Origin: RPQJ01 sp963762315
GTDB lineage: Bacteria > Pseudomonadota > Gammaproteobacteria > Steroidobacterales > Steroidobacteraceae
Length of the DNA stretch: 64,000 nucleotides
Direction: 5' to 3'
Assembly: GCA_963762315.1 (NCBI GenBank)
Contig: CAVXKO010000004.1
Location: 1,402,579 to 1,466,578, forward strand
The translations under genes were made by a program, and so were the position numbers. This document shows, piece by piece, positions 39,020 through 48,161 of the stretch; within the stretch, counting starts at the first letter, position 1, and each line of letters opens with the position of its first letter. Below the pieces are notes generated by a model. It saw nothing but the letters and a program-made list of their open reading frames with translations, searched no databases and was not told where the DNA came from.

Positions 39020-40426
39020 CTAGCGGTAGCGCTCGGCGAGATACGCGTGCACGGCCCGCACGGCCTGCGCCTCGGCCCCGACTGGACGGCCCGGCCTGTC
39101 CTTGGGGTTCCACGCGAACAGGTCGATGTGCACCCAGTCCACCGGCTCCGTGACGAACCGGCGCAGGTACAGCGCGCCGATGATTGCGCCGGCGAAGGCC
39201 TGCGAAGACACGTTGTTCAGGTCGGCGACCTTGCTCGAGATCTCGTCGTCGTAACCGCTCCACAGCGGCATCGGCCACAGGGGATCGGCGACGGCGCGGC
39301 CGTGGCGCACGATCGCATCGACCGTCTCGGGCCGGCTGCCGAACACGGCCGGAAGCTCGGGCCCGAGCGCCACTCGCGCAGCACCGGTCAGCGTGGCCAT
39401 GTCGACGATCAGATCCGGCCGCTCGGCGTCCGCATCGGCGAGCGCATCGCAAAGCACGAGGCGGCCCTCGGCGTCGGTGTTGCCGACTTCGACCGTCAGT
39501 CCCTTGCGGGTGCGCAGGATGTCGCCGGGGCGCATGGCATTGCCGGAGATGGCGTTCTCGACCGCAGGAATCAGCACTCGCAGGCGCACGGGCAACCCGG
39601 AATCCATGACGAGGCGCGCGAGCGCGAGCGTGCAGGCCGCGCCGCCCATGTCCTTCTTCATGAGCAGCATGCCGGCCGGCGGCTTGATGTCGAGGCCGCC
39701 GGAATCGAAGCAGACGCCTTTGCCGATGAGCGTGACCTTGGGATGCGACGGATTGCCCCAGGTGAAATCCACGAGCCGCGGCTCGTTCGTCGCGGCGCGC
39801 CCGACCGCGTGGATCGCCGGATATCCCGCCAGCAGCTCGTCGCCCCGCACCTCCCGCCCGTGCGCTCCCCGCGCCCTCGCCATGGCGAGCGCCTCCTCCG
39901 CGAGGCGGGCGGGCGTCATGTCGGCCGCCGGCGTGTTGATCATGTCGCGTGCCATCGCCAGCGCGCCGACGCTGCGGTGCACGAGGGTCATGTCGGCGTT
40001 GGCCGGCGGCACGAGCGTGGCCTGCGCACCGGGCGGACGACTCGTGGTGCGATAGCGCTCGAATCGGTAGCCGCCGTAGGCCCAACCCAGGGCCGCGGCC
40101 GTCGCCGAGGCGGCATCGAGGTCGTTTGCGATCCGCCACGGCCCGGGTGGCACGCGATCGCAGGCCCCGGCCAGGTGCCAGAGGTCCAGCGGATCATGCG
40201 AAGCGATCGGCCCGAGCCCGAGCACGGCTTCCCGCACCTCACCGTCTGCGGCCGGCAGGCCGATGACCTGGTGCCGTTCCGCGCGAAAGCGCATCGCCTG
40301 CAACCACGCGCAGGTCGCTGCGTCGCGGGTCTCGAGCCACGCGCTTCGATCGCGTTCACCGACCAGCCACAGTGGCCGGGCGGCAGAGGGATTGTTCTCC
40401 TCGAACATGGCGGGTAACTCTTTCAT
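39020..40426 (-). CDS. M17-family leucyl aminopeptidase
   Basis: A 468-residue cytoplasmic two-metal exopeptidase. Metal and catalytic residues are in LIGKGVCFDSGGLDIKPP (Lys, Asp), MKKDMGGAA (Asp) and NTDAEGRLVLCDAL (Asp, Glu, Arg), the M17 signature. The N-terminal domain is shorter and unlike that of PepA, nearer to the PepB type. It trims peptides and recycles amino acids; it sits divergent from the ilv-leu operon. Confidence 0.9.
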   Translation of the reverse strand: MKELPAMFEENNPSAARPLWLVGERDRSAWLETRDAATCAWLQAMRFRAERHQVIGLPAADGEVREAVLGLGPIASHDPLDLWHLAGACDRVPPGPWRIANDLDAASATAAALGWAYGGYRFERYRTTSRPPGAQATLVPPANADMTLVHRSVGALAMARDMINTPAADMTPARLAEEALAMARARGAHGREVRGDELLAGYPAIHAVGRAATNEPRLVDFTWGNPSHPKVTLIGKGVCFDSGGLDIKPPAGMLLMKKDMGGAACTLALARLVMDSGLPVRLRVLIPAVENAISGNAMRPGDILRTRKGLTVEVGNTDAEGRLVLCDALADADAERPDLIVDMATLTGAARVALGPELPAVFGSRPETVDAIVRHGRAVADPLWPMPLWSGYDDEISSKVADLNNVSSQAFAGAIIGALYLRRFVTEPVDWVHIDLFAWNPKDRPGRPVGAEAQAVRAVHAYLAERYR

Positions 40427-40471
40427 CTGTTACGGAATGACACAGCTTAGCGGAACTTTTTTGCAGTGCGG

Positions 40472-40501
40472 TTGACATCTTGCCTGCGGCTGTGCTGCTA
40501 T
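40472..40501 (+). promoter_or_regulatory. Promoter of the ilvC-leu operon
   Basis: TTGACA (40472-40477, consensus) and TGCTAT (40496-40501) with 18-base spacing. It starts transcription just ahead of the Leu-rich leader peptide (ATG 40537). Confidence 0.6.
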
Positions 40502-40536
40502 CCGCTTTCTACTCAACGCAACCCTGCAGGCTCGTG

Positions 40537-40650
40537 ATGAAGTTGTCCCACGACACTTCCCAGTTCTCGACCACCGCCTTTGTGGCGGGCCTGCTGCTGC
40601 TTGCTTCCCTGACCCTGCTTCCCTTGCGGAGGTGCGGGGCTCTGGGCTGA
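40537..40650 (+). CDS. leuL: Leucine-rich leader peptide of the ilvC-leu operon
   Basis: A 37-residue reading frame too short for usual gene calls. Its core GLLLLASLTLLPL has eight Leu in thirteen residues (codons CTG, CTG, CTG, CTT, CTG, CTG, CTT, TTG). It lies between a consensus promoter and a terminator hairpin (40679-40711), directly before ilvC-leuA-leuC-leuD-leuB. This is the layout of a translation-coupled attenuator: when charged tRNA-Leu is short, the ribosome stalls in the Leu run and the terminator does not form. A GTG three bases before the ATG is an alternative start. Confidence 0.8.
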   Translation: MKLSHDTSQFSTTAFVAGLLLLASLTLLPLRRCGALG

Positions 40651-40678
40651 ACGCGCGAGAGGCGCAACGGATACCAGG

Positions 40679-40717
40679 AACCCCGCACGGCGGACAGGCC
40701 GTCGCGGGGTTCTTCGT
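40679..40717 (+). terminator. Attenuator terminator before ilvC
   Basis: Stem AACCCCGC-ACGGC paired with GCCGT-C-GCGGGGTT (40679-40711, one bulged C), then CTTCGTT. It starts 28 bases after the leader peptide stop and 55 bases before ilvC. GC-rich segments in the leader reading frame (GCGGAGGTGCGGGGC, 40626-40640) could pair with CCCCGC to form the anti-terminator. Confidence 0.75.
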
Positions 40718-40765
40718 TATGGCACTGGTGAAAATCGGTTCGGATTGATTCTGAGGAGAATGACG

Positions 40766-41756
40766 ATGCGAGCGTACTCGACGAAAGACGTGGACAAGAA
40801 GGCCCTGGCCGGCGCGCGGATCGCGGTGGTCGGCTACGGCAGCCAGGGACGCGCGCACGCGCTCAACCTGAAGGACTCGGGCTACGACGTCGTCATCGGC
40901 GTGCGCAAGGGCGAGAGCTGGAACAAGGCGAAGAAGGACGGCCTCAAGGTCATGGAGCCGGCCGACGCCGTGAAGGGCGCCGCACTGGTTGCCCTCCTGA
41001 CGCCGGATACCACGCAGGCGCAGAACTACAAGGAAATCCTGCCGAACCTCGGCAAGGGCGCCACGCTGCTCTTCGCGCACGGCTTCAACATCCACTTCAA
41101 GCAGATCAAGCCGCGCAAGGACCTCGACGTCGTGCTGATCGCGCCGAAGGGCCCGGGCGACCTCGTCCGCCGCCAGTACCAGCAGGGCCGCGGCGTGCCG
41201 TGCCTGATCGCCGTGCACCAGGACGCGACGAAGAAGGCCAAGAAGAAGGCGCTCGCCTATGCCGACGGCATCGGCGGCACGCGCGCCGGCGTCATCGAGA
41301 CGACGTTCAAGGAAGAGACCGAGACCGACCTGTTCGGCGAGCAGGCCGTGCTGTGCGGCGGCGCGACCGAACTCGTGCTGAAGGGCTTCGAAACGCTGGT
41401 CGAGGCCGGCTACCAGCCCGAAGTCGCCTACTACGAGTGCCTGCACGAGCTGAAGCTGATCGTCGACCTGCTGCACGAAGGCGGCCTCGACAAGATGCAT
41501 CAGCTACATCTCCCACACCGCCAAGTGGGGTGACCTCACCCGCGGCCCGCGCGTCGTGAACAAGGCCACCAAGAAGGAGATGAAGAAGATCCTCACCGAG
41601 GTGCAGGACGGCACGTTCGCGCGGCAGTGGATCCGCGAGAACAAGACCGGCCGCAAGAAGTACAACGCACTGATGAAGAAGGACCTCGCCCACCCGATCG
41701 AGAAGGTGGGCGTGAAGCTCCGCGCACGCATGCCCTGGCTCAACGACGGACGGTAA
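40766..41756 (+). CDS. ilvC: Ketol-acid reductoisomerase IlvC (one frameshift)
   Basis: NADPH-dependent isomeroreductase making dihydroxy acids for valine, leucine and isoleucine. The Rossmann loop VVGYGSQGRAHALNL, the metal ligands in ETDLFGEQAVLCGG and the C-terminal helical domain are present. An extra C after the ATG of LDKM (about 41498) shifts the frame; the corrected chain runs LDKMISYISHTAKWGD and ends MPWLNDGR, about 329 residues, normal for class I. The start is the second of two ATGs, chosen for its 7-base distance from GAGGAG. Confidence 0.94.
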
Positions 41757-41761
41757 CCGCC

Positions 41762-43348
41762 ATGCCCACCCCAGCCGACCCGAACCGCGTCCTCATCTTC
41801 GACACCACGCTGCGCGACGGCGAGCAATCGCCCGGCTGCAGCATGACGCAGCCCGAGAAGCTGCGGATGGCGCGCGCCCTGGCCGAGCTGGGCGTGGACA
41901 TCATCGAGGCCGGCTTCCCGGCCGCCTCGAAGGGCGACTGGGACGCCGTCAACCAGATCGCCCGCGAGGTGAAGGGGCCGGTCATCGCCGGCCTCGCCCG
42001 CTGCAATCGCGAGGACATCGACAAGGTGTGGAGCGCGATCAAGGACGCCGCGAAGCCGCGCATCCACGTGTTCCTCGCCACGAGCGCGATCCATCGCGAG
42101 CACAAGCTCAACATGGCCAAGGGCGAGATCATCCACACGGCCGTCGAGGGCGTGCGGTACGCCCGCAGCCTGTGCGCGGACGTCGAGTTCTCGCCCGAGG
42201 ACGCCTCGCGCACGGAGCTCGAGTTCCTCGCGGAAGTCGTCGAGGCCGCGATCGACGCCGGCGCGACGACGATCAACGTGCCCGACACGGTCGGCTACAC
42301 GGTGCCCGAGGAGTTCCACGAGGTCTTCTCGTACCTGAAGAAGAACGTCCGCAGCGCGGACAAGGCCGTCTTCAGCGTCCACTGCCACGACGACCTCGGC
42401 ATGGCCGTCGCCAACAGCCTGGCGGCCGTGCGCGCCGGCGCCCGCCAGGTCGAGTGCACCATCAACGGCATCGGCGAGCGCGCGGGCAACTGCTCGCTCG
42501 AGGAAGTCGTGATGGCGATGAAGACGCGCGAGGGCCTGTTCGGCCTGCACACGGGCATCGACACCAAGCGCCTCTTCCCGACCAGCCGCCTGCTCTCCTC
42601 GATCACGGGCCTGCCGATCCCGCGCAACAAGGCGGTCGTCGGCGAGAACGCCTTCGCGCACGAGTCGGGCATCCACCAGCACGGCATGCTGAAGCACCAC
42701 TCGACCTACGAGATCATGCGTCCGCAGGACGTCGGCATGTCGCGCACGAACCTCGTGCTCGGCAAGCACAGCGGCCGCGCCGCGCTGCGCGAGCGCATCA
42801 AGGAACTCGGGTTCGAGCTGAGCGACAACGAGCTCAACCGCGTCTTCGAGGAATTCAAGGCCCTCGCCGACAAGAAGAAGGAACTGTTCGACGGCGACAT
42901 CGAGGCGCTGGTGCTGAAGTCCGAGTTCGGCACGTCGGGCCCCTGGCACCTCGAAGCGCTGCACGCCGTGACGGATTCCGCCAAGGGCGCGACGGGCCGC
43001 GTGGTGCTGCGCCATTCCGACGGCCGCGTCGTGTCGCAGGAAGAAACGGGCGACGGCCCGGTGGACGCCGCGTTCAAGGCCATCGAGGTGGCGACGGGAA
43101 TCACCGTCAAGCTGCGCAAGTTCGAAGTGCGCAGCGTGACCGTGGGCGAGGACGCCCAGGGCGAGGCCGTGGTCACCGTCGAACACAACGGCCGCGCCTA
43201 TCGCGGCAACAGCGTCACGACCGACATCGTCGAGTCGGGCGTGCGCGCTTTCCTCGAAGTGGTGAACCGCATCGAATCGAACCGCGCCTCCGTGGCGCGC
43301 GCCGAGAAACGCACGCCGGACGCGGAAGTCGCCGCCTCCTCGATCTGA
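41762..43348 (+). CDS. leuA: 2-isopropylmalate synthase LeuA
   Basis: Condenses acetyl-CoA with 2-oxoisovalerate, the first leucine-specific step. The 528-residue protein has the DRE-TIM barrel with FDTTLRDGEQSPG, metal ligands in SVHCHDDLGMAVAN and NGIGERAGNCSLEE, and HESGIHQHG. The C-terminal regulatory (leucine-binding) domain is present from about residue 395. It follows ilvC by 5 bases and is intact. Confidence 0.97.
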   Translation: MPTPADPNRVLIFDTTLRDGEQSPGCSMTQPEKLRMARALAELGVDIIEAGFPAASKGDWDAVNQIAREVKGPVIAGLARCNREDIDKVWSAIKDAAKPRIHVFLATSAIHREHKLNMAKGEIIHTAVEGVRYARSLCADVEFSPEDASRTELEFLAEVVEAAIDAGATTINVPDTVGYTVPEEFHEVFSYLKKNVRSADKAVFSVHCHDDLGMAVANSLAAVRAGARQVECTINGIGERAGNCSLEEVVMAMKTREGLFGLHTGIDTKRLFPTSRLLSSITGLPIPRNKAVVGENAFAHESGIHQHGMLKHHSTYEIMRPQDVGMSRTNLVLGKHSGRAALRERIKELGFELSDNELNRVFEEFKALADKKKELFDGDIEALVLKSEFGTSGPWHLEALHAVTDSAKGATGRVVLRHSDGRVVSQEETGDGPVDAAFKAIEVATGITVKLRKFEVRSVTVGEDAQGEAVVTVEHNGRAYRGNSVTTDIVESGVRAFLEVVNRIESNRASVARAEKRTPDAEVAASSI

Positions 43349-43362
43349 CTTTCGGAGCCTGA

Positions 43363-44766
43363 ATGACCGCGAAGACCCTGTTCGAGAAAGTCTGGGAACG
43401 GCACGTCGTCGTGCCGGAGAGCGCGGAGACGCCTGCCGTGCTCTACATCGACCTGCACCTCACGCACGAGGTGACCTCGCCGCAGGCGTTCGAGGTGCTG
43501 CGCAGCCGCGGCCTGAAGGTGCGCCGGCTCGACCGCACGCTCGCGACGATGGACCACTCCACGCCGACGGACACGGCGCAGATCTTCGGCGGCCTGCCGA
43601 TCAAGCTGGAGTCCGCGGCCAAGCAGGTCCGCCAGCTCGAGCTGAACTGCGCCGAGTTCGGCGTGAACCTGATCGGCCTCAAGGACGACAGGCGCGGCAT
43701 CGTGCACATCATCGGGCCCGAGCTCGGCGCCACGCAGCCGGGCAAGACCATCGTCTGCGGCGACAGCCACACCAGCACGCACGGCGCCTTCGGCGCCCTC
43801 GCCTTCGGCATCGGCACCACGGAGGTGGGGTACGTCCTCGCCACGCAGTGCCTGCTGCAGCGCAAGCCGAAGTCGTTCGCGATCGACGTCACCGGCAGGT
43901 TGCCGGCCGGCGTCACCGCCAAGGACCTCGTGCTCGCGATCATCGGCCGCATCGGCGTGAACGGCGGCACGGGCCACGTCATCGAGTACCGCGGCCCGGC
44001 GATCGAGGCGCTGTCGATGGACGAGCGCATGACGGTCTGCAACATGTCGATCGAAGCCGGTGCGCGCGCGGGCATGATCGCGCCGGACGAGACCACCTTC
44101 GAATACCTCAAGGGCCGGCCCTACGCGCCGCAGGGCGCGGATTGGGATCGCGCCGTGGCCGACTGGAAGCAGCTGCGCACCGACGCGGGCGCGCGCTTCG
44201 ACAAGCAGGTGACGATCGACGCGAGCAGCCTCGAGCCGATGATCACCTTCGGCACGAACCCCGGCATGGTCACGGGCATCACGGGCCGAGTGCCCGAGCG
44301 CCCGGGCGACACCGTGTTCGCCAAGTCGCTCGCCTACATGGGCTTGCAGCCGGGCGAGTCCCTGCGCGAGAAACCGGTGCAGGTGGTCTTCATCGGCAGC
44401 TGCACCAACGCGCGTCTCTCGGACCTCGAACTGGCCGCGAAGGTCCTCAAGGGCCGCAAGGTGGCGCCGGGCGTGCACGCGCTGATCGTGCCGGGCTCGC
44501 AGCAGATCAAGCGCGAAGCCGAGGCACTCGGCTACGCCAAGATCTTCATCGACGCGGGGGCCGACTGGCGCGAGTCCGGTTGCTCGATGTGCCTCGGCAT
44601 GAACGGCGACACGGTGGACGCGGGCCAGTACTGCGTCAGCACCAGCAACCGCAATTTCGAGGGCCGCCAGGGCATCGGCGCGCGCACGCTGCTCGCCAGT
44701 CCGGCGACGGCGGCAGCGTCCGCCGTGCGTGGCCGCATCACCGACCCGCGCGAGCTCCTCGGCTGA
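43363..44766 (+). CDS. leuC: 3-isopropylmalate dehydratase, large subunit
   Basis: Aconitase-fold isomerase converting 2- to 3-isopropylmalate with LeuD. The 467-residue length is typical. The 4Fe-4S ligands lie in FIGSCTNAR and in SGCSMCLGMN. The segment CGDSHTSTHGAFG binds substrate. It is 14 bases after leuA and intact. Confidence 0.97.
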   Translation: MTAKTLFEKVWERHVVVPESAETPAVLYIDLHLTHEVTSPQAFEVLRSRGLKVRRLDRTLATMDHSTPTDTAQIFGGLPIKLESAAKQVRQLELNCAEFGVNLIGLKDDRRGIVHIIGPELGATQPGKTIVCGDSHTSTHGAFGALAFGIGTTEVGYVLATQCLLQRKPKSFAIDVTGRLPAGVTAKDLVLAIIGRIGVNGGTGHVIEYRGPAIEALSMDERMTVCNMSIEAGARAGMIAPDETTFEYLKGRPYAPQGADWDRAVADWKQLRTDAGARFDKQVTIDASSLEPMITFGTNPGMVTGITGRVPERPGDTVFAKSLAYMGLQPGESLREKPVQVVFIGSCTNARLSDLELAAKVLKGRKVAPGVHALIVPGSQQIKREAEALGYAKIFIDAGADWRESGCSMCLGMNGDTVDAGQYCVSTSNRNFEGRQGIGARTLLASPATAAASAVRGRITDPRELLG

Positions 44767-44801
44767 GCGGCTTCGCGCATTCCGAAACAGGCAATCATTC
44801 C

Positions 44802-45380
44802 ATGGACCCGATCAAAGTCATCCGTTCGAAGACGGTCGTCATGCCGTCGAGCAACATCGACACCGACCAGATCATTCCCGCGCGCTTCCTGACGACCACC
44901 GTGCGCGACGGCCTCGGCAAGTCGCTGTTCTCCGAATGGCGGTACGACTCGAACGGCCGGCCCAATCCGGATTTCGTGCTCAACCAGCCGGCGGCCAAGG
45001 GCTGCCAGGTGCTGGTCGCGGGCCGCAACATCGGCTGCGGCTCGTCGCGCGAGCACGCGCCGTGGGCATTGCTCGATTTCGGCTTCCGCGCGGTGATCAG
45101 CACCGAGATCGCGGACATCTTCCGCAGCAACAGCCTCAAGAACGGCCTGCTGCCCGTCGTGGTCGACGAGGACACGCACGGCTGGCTGCTCGCCAACCCC
45201 GGCGTCGAGGTCGAGATCGATCTTCCGGCGACGACCCTGCGCTTGCCGACCGGCAAGAGCGTGACGTTCCCGATCGAGGCGTTCTCGCGCTACTGCCTCG
45301 TGAACGGCGTCGACGAACTCGGCTACCTGCTGGGCCAGGCGACGGCGATCGAGCAGTTCGAACGGCAGCACGAACGATGA
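44802..45380 (+). CDS. leuD: 3-isopropylmalate dehydratase, small subunit
   Basis: Swivelling subunit of the LeuCD isomerase; 192 residues. The signature NIGCGSSREHAPWAL and the N-terminal SSNIDTDQIIPARFL are present. The stop overlaps the leuB ATG (ATGA), so the two are coupled. Confidence 0.97.
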   Translation: MDPIKVIRSKTVVMPSSNIDTDQIIPARFLTTTVRDGLGKSLFSEWRYDSNGRPNPDFVLNQPAAKGCQVLVAGRNIGCGSSREHAPWALLDFGFRAVISTEIADIFRSNSLKNGLLPVVVDEDTHGWLLANPGVEVEIDLPATTLRLPTGKSVTFPIEAFSRYCLVNGVDELGYLLGQATAIEQFERQHER

Positions 45381-46435
45381 AGGCCCGCATCACGGTGCTC
45401 GGGGGCGACGGGATCGGCCCCGAGGTCACCGAACAGGCGGTCCACGTACTGCAGGCCGTGGCGAAGAAGTACGGCCACGAATTCGAATTCACGCCGGCGC
45501 TGATCGGTGGGGCCGCCATCGACGCCACGGGCGCGGCCCTGCCCCCGGCGACGGTCGAAGCCTGCCGCAACAGCGCTGCGGTGCTGCTCGGCGCCGTCGG
45601 CGGACCGAAGTGGTCCGACCCGGGCGCCAAGGTGCGGCCGGAGCAAGGGCTGCTCGAACTGCGCAAGGCGCTCGGCCTCTACGCGAACCTGCGTCCGGTG
45701 CGCACGATGCCGTGCATGTACGACGCCTCGCCTCTCAAGCGCGAAGTCATCGAGGGCGCCGACATCCTGGTCGTCCGCGAACTGACGGGCGGCATCTACT
45801 TCGGCAGGAAGACGCGCACGGCCGATGCGGCCGAAGACGTCTGCAGCTACACGGTCGCCGAGGTCGAGCGCGTCACGCGCATGGCCGGGCGACTCGCCAT
45901 GGGACGCTCGAAGCGCATCGCTTCCGTCGACAAGGCCAACGTGCTCGAGACCTCGCGCCTGTGGCGATCGGTCGTCGAGCGCGTCCTGAAGTCCGAGTTC
46001 CCGCAGGTCGAGTTCGAGCACGTGCTGGTCGATGCCGCGGCCATGCACCTGATCCGGCGCCCGGCGTCGTTCGACGTGCTGCTCACCGAGAACATGTTCG
46101 GCGACATCCTCACCGACGAAGCGTCGATGATCGCCGGATCGCTGGGCCTGCTCCCGTCCGCCTCGCTCGGCGACGGCACCAATGGCCTTTACGAACCGAT
46201 CCACGGCTCGGCGCCCGACATCGCCGGGCGCGGCATCGCGAATCCGTACGGCACGATCCTGAGCGCTGCGATGCTGCTGCGACATTCGCTCGGACTCGAG
46301 GCCGAAGCGCAGGCCGTCGAGCGTGCGGTCGAGGCTTCGCTGGCCGCGGGAGTACGAACGGCCGACGTGCGCACGACGAGCGCGGAACCGGTTGGAAGCG
46401 CTGCTGCGGGCGCCGCCGTGATCGCCCGGATCTAG
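45377..46435 (+). CDS. leuB: 3-isopropylmalate dehydrogenase
   Basis: NAD-dependent oxidative decarboxylase that completes 2-oxoisocaproate. The 352 residues include VLGGDGIGPEV, the substrate motif LRKALGLYANLRPVR, the VRELTGGIYFG loop and the NAD-binding GSAPDIAGRGIANPYGTILS. It is the last gene of the operon, followed by a strong terminator. Confidence 0.97.
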   Translation: MKARITVLGGDGIGPEVTEQAVHVLQAVAKKYGHEFEFTPALIGGAAIDATGAALPPATVEACRNSAAVLLGAVGGPKWSDPGAKVRPEQGLLELRKALGLYANLRPVRTMPCMYDASPLKREVIEGADILVVRELTGGIYFGRKTRTADAAEDVCSYTVAEVERVTRMAGRLAMGRSKRIASVDKANVLETSRLWRSVVERVLKSEFPQVEFEHVLVDAAAMHLIRRPASFDVLLTENMFGDILTDEASMIAGSLGLLPSASLGDGTNGLYEPIHGSAPDIAGRGIANPYGTILSAAMLLRHSLGLEAEAQAVERAVEASLAAGVRTADVRTTSAEPVGSAAAGAAVIARI

Positions 46436-46506
46436 CAGGTCGATTATTTATAAATCAATGACTTAGGTAGTTATCCACAGAAACTGTCAAGGTCAGGTTG
46501 AGAACG

Positions 46507-46537
46507 CGCCGCCCCTCGGGCGGCGTATTTTTTTTCC
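46507..46537 (+). terminator. Terminator of the ilvC-leu operon
   Basis: CGCCGCCC-CTC-GGGCGGCG followed by TATTTTTTTTT. It lies about 70 bases after the leuB stop; the AT-rich bases before it include one DnaA-box-like TTATCCACA (46472-46480). Confidence 0.9.
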
Positions 46538-46541
46538 GCTG

Positions 46542-46569
46542 TTATTCGTCGAAAAACCGGGGCTATACT
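46542..46569 (+). promoter_or_regulatory. Promoter of a candidate small RNA
   Basis: TATACT at 46564-46569 with TTATTC at 46542-46547 (16-base spacing), directly after the leu terminator. The next feature downstream is a terminator, with no reading frame between. Confidence 0.45.
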
Positions 46570-46575
46570 GCGCCT

Positions 46576-46728
46576 CCGCAGGCGATCCCGAGGATCCCTG
46601 CCCCCGTTCGACGATCGATTCTCTCAACGAGTGATGCGGACTTGAGTCGGGTTAGTCTTTGTCTCAAGGAATGAGGCAGCTCGGGTCCCGTCCCCGGAAG
46701 GCCGGCAGCAATGCCGGCCTTTCTTTTT
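46576..46728 (+). ncRNA. Candidate structured small RNA (about 150 nt)
   Basis: The stretch has a promoter in front, a strong terminator behind and no coding frame. Inside, GATCCCGAG near the 5' end can pair with CTCGGGTC near the 3' end, and CTGCC with GGCAG, giving a long-range closing stem. The terminator stem is AGGCCGGCA-GCAA-TGCCGGCCT (46699-46720) followed by TTCTTTTT. It was compared by eye with the 4.5S SRP, 6S and tmRNA cores and does not match them. Identity unknown. Confidence 0.42.
46699..46728 (+). terminator. Terminator of the candidate small RNA
   Basis: Perfect 9-base stem with GCAA loop and a T-rich tail TTCTTTTT. Confidence 0.85.
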
Positions 46729-46734
46729 GTGCTT

Positions 46735-46930
46735 CCACCTCTCCCGCTTGCTGCTCGATCACCTCTCCCGCTTGCGGGAGAGGTCGCACGAAGTGCGGGT
46801 GAGGGTTCCATCACCTCTCCCGCTTGCGGGAGAGGTCGGCCGCAGGCCGGGTGAGGGTTCCGATCCCTCACCCCTCGCATCGTCGCTGCCGCGACGACGC
46901 TCGTGCCCTCTCCCGCAAGCGGGAGAGGGA
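46735..46930. repeat. Palindromic extragenic repeat block 2
   Basis: The same unit as at 2486-2850: one broken half copy, two full direct copies and one degenerate inverted copy (ending about 46930 with CCCTCTCCCGCAAGCGGGAGAGGG). It lies between the small RNA locus and the 3' end of metB, and could act as the metB terminator structure. Confidence 0.9.
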
Positions 46931-46978
46931 ATGACGATTACTTCGCGCCGTGAGGCACCAGAAAGCCGCGCTTGCGTA

Positions 46979-48157
46979 TCAGCGCACCGCGAGCGCCGCG
47001 TCGAGCCCCGCCTTGAGATCCGCCACAAGGTCGTCGCCGTCCTCGATGCCGATCGAGAGGCGCACCAGCGTGTCCGTGATGCCGGCTCGCAGGCGCGCCG
47101 CTTCGTCCATCGCCGCATGCGTCATGCTCGAAGGGTGGGCCACGAGACTTTCGACGCCGCCGAGCGACTCGGCCAGCGAGAACAGCTTCACCCCGTGCAG
47201 GAACGCCTTGGCGTTCTCGAGCGTGCCCGCCAGTTCGAAGCTGACCATGGCGCCGAAGCCCTTCTGCTGGGCGCGCGCAATGGCGTGCCCCGGATGCGTC
47301 GTCAGCCCCGGGTAATAAACTTTCGCCACCGCCTTGTGCGACGCGAGCAGTTCGGCAACGCGGGCGGCGTTCTCGCCGTGCGAGCGCATGCGCGCATGCA
47401 GCGTGCGCAGGCCGCGCAGGGTCATGAAGCTGTCGAACGGCGCGCCGGTGACGCCGGTGCAGTTGCCCCACCACTTCAGCAGGTCGTGGGTCTCCTGCTT
47501 CGCGGCGATCACGGCGCCGCCGACCACATCGCTGTGGCCGTTCAGGTACTTCGTCGTGGAGTGCACGACGACGTCCGCGCCGAGCGCGATCGGCTGCTGC
47601 CACACCGGCGAGAGGAACGTGTTGTCGGCCACCACCAGGGCGCCGACGGCCTTGGCCTTGCGGGCCGTCTCGGCGATATCCACGATGCGCAGCAGCGGAT
47701 TGCTCGGCGTCTCGATCCACACCAGCGCCGGCTTCTCGGCCAGCGCCGCATCGAATGCACCGGGCGCGTGATAGTCCACGAAGCGCACCTTGAGCGAGCC
47801 GCGGGTATTGAGCGCATTGAACAGCCGGTACGTGCCGCCGTAGCAGTCGTGCGGAACGACCGCGACCTGGTCCGGCCGGAAGAGTTGGGTGACCAACGCC
47901 ACGGCCGCCATGCCCGAGGCCGTCACGACCGCGCCGGCCCCTCCTTCGAGTTCCGCGAGCGCGCCGCCCAGCGCATCCCGCGTCGGATTGCCGGAGCGTG
48001 AGTAGTCGTACTCGCGCTTCTCGCCGTATCCGCTGAATGCAAACGTGGACGTCAGGTGCAGCGGCGGCACCACAGCGCCGTGCTGGCTGTCGGTCTCGAG
48101 CGCGGCTCGCACCGTGCGCGTCGTCTGGGAGAAGTCTTTGCGGGTCGAGTCGCTCAT
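46979..48157 (-). CDS. metB: Cystathionine gamma-synthase / O-succinylhomoserine (thiol)-lyase
   Basis: PLP enzyme of the Cys/Met metabolism family, joining an activated homoserine with cysteine (or sulfide). The 392 residues include SRSGNPTRDALGGALAELEGG, the PLP-phosphate loop ASGMAAV, VADNTFLSP and the Schiff-base Lys in HSTTKYLNGHSDVVGG. It lies 4 bases after the metX stop, so they form one transcript under the SAM riboswitch. The choice of cysteine or sulfide cannot be made from sequence. Confidence 0.93.
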   Translation of the reverse strand: MSDSTRKDFSQTTRTVRAALETDSQHGAVVPPLHLTSTFAFSGYGEKREYDYSRSGNPTRDALGGALAELEGGAGAVVTASGMAAVALVTQLFRPDQVAVVPHDCYGGTYRLFNALNTRGSLKVRFVDYHAPGAFDAALAEKPALVWIETPSNPLLRIVDIAETARKAKAVGALVVADNTFLSPVWQQPIALGADVVVHSTTKYLNGHSDVVGGAVIAAKQETHDLLKWWGNCTGVTGAPFDSFMTLRGLRTLHARMRSHGENAARVAELLASHKAVAKVYYPGLTTHPGHAIARAQQKGFGAMVSFELAGTLENAKAFLHGVKLFSLAESLGGVESLVAHPSSMTHAAMDEAARLRAGITDTLVRLSIGIEDGDDLVADLKAGLDAALAVR

Positions 48158-48161
48158 GGGT

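Noticed and set aside
46472..46480. DnaA-box-like TTATCCACA in an AT-rich patch
   Set aside because: A single copy, without dnaA, rpmH, gidA or parAB nearby; not enough for a replication origin.
46480..46730. SRP 4.5S RNA (GGTCAGG at 46492, GGAAGG...CAGCA at 46696)
   Set aside because: The two pieces are 200 bases apart, separated by a terminator, and do not form the conserved SRP helix 8.
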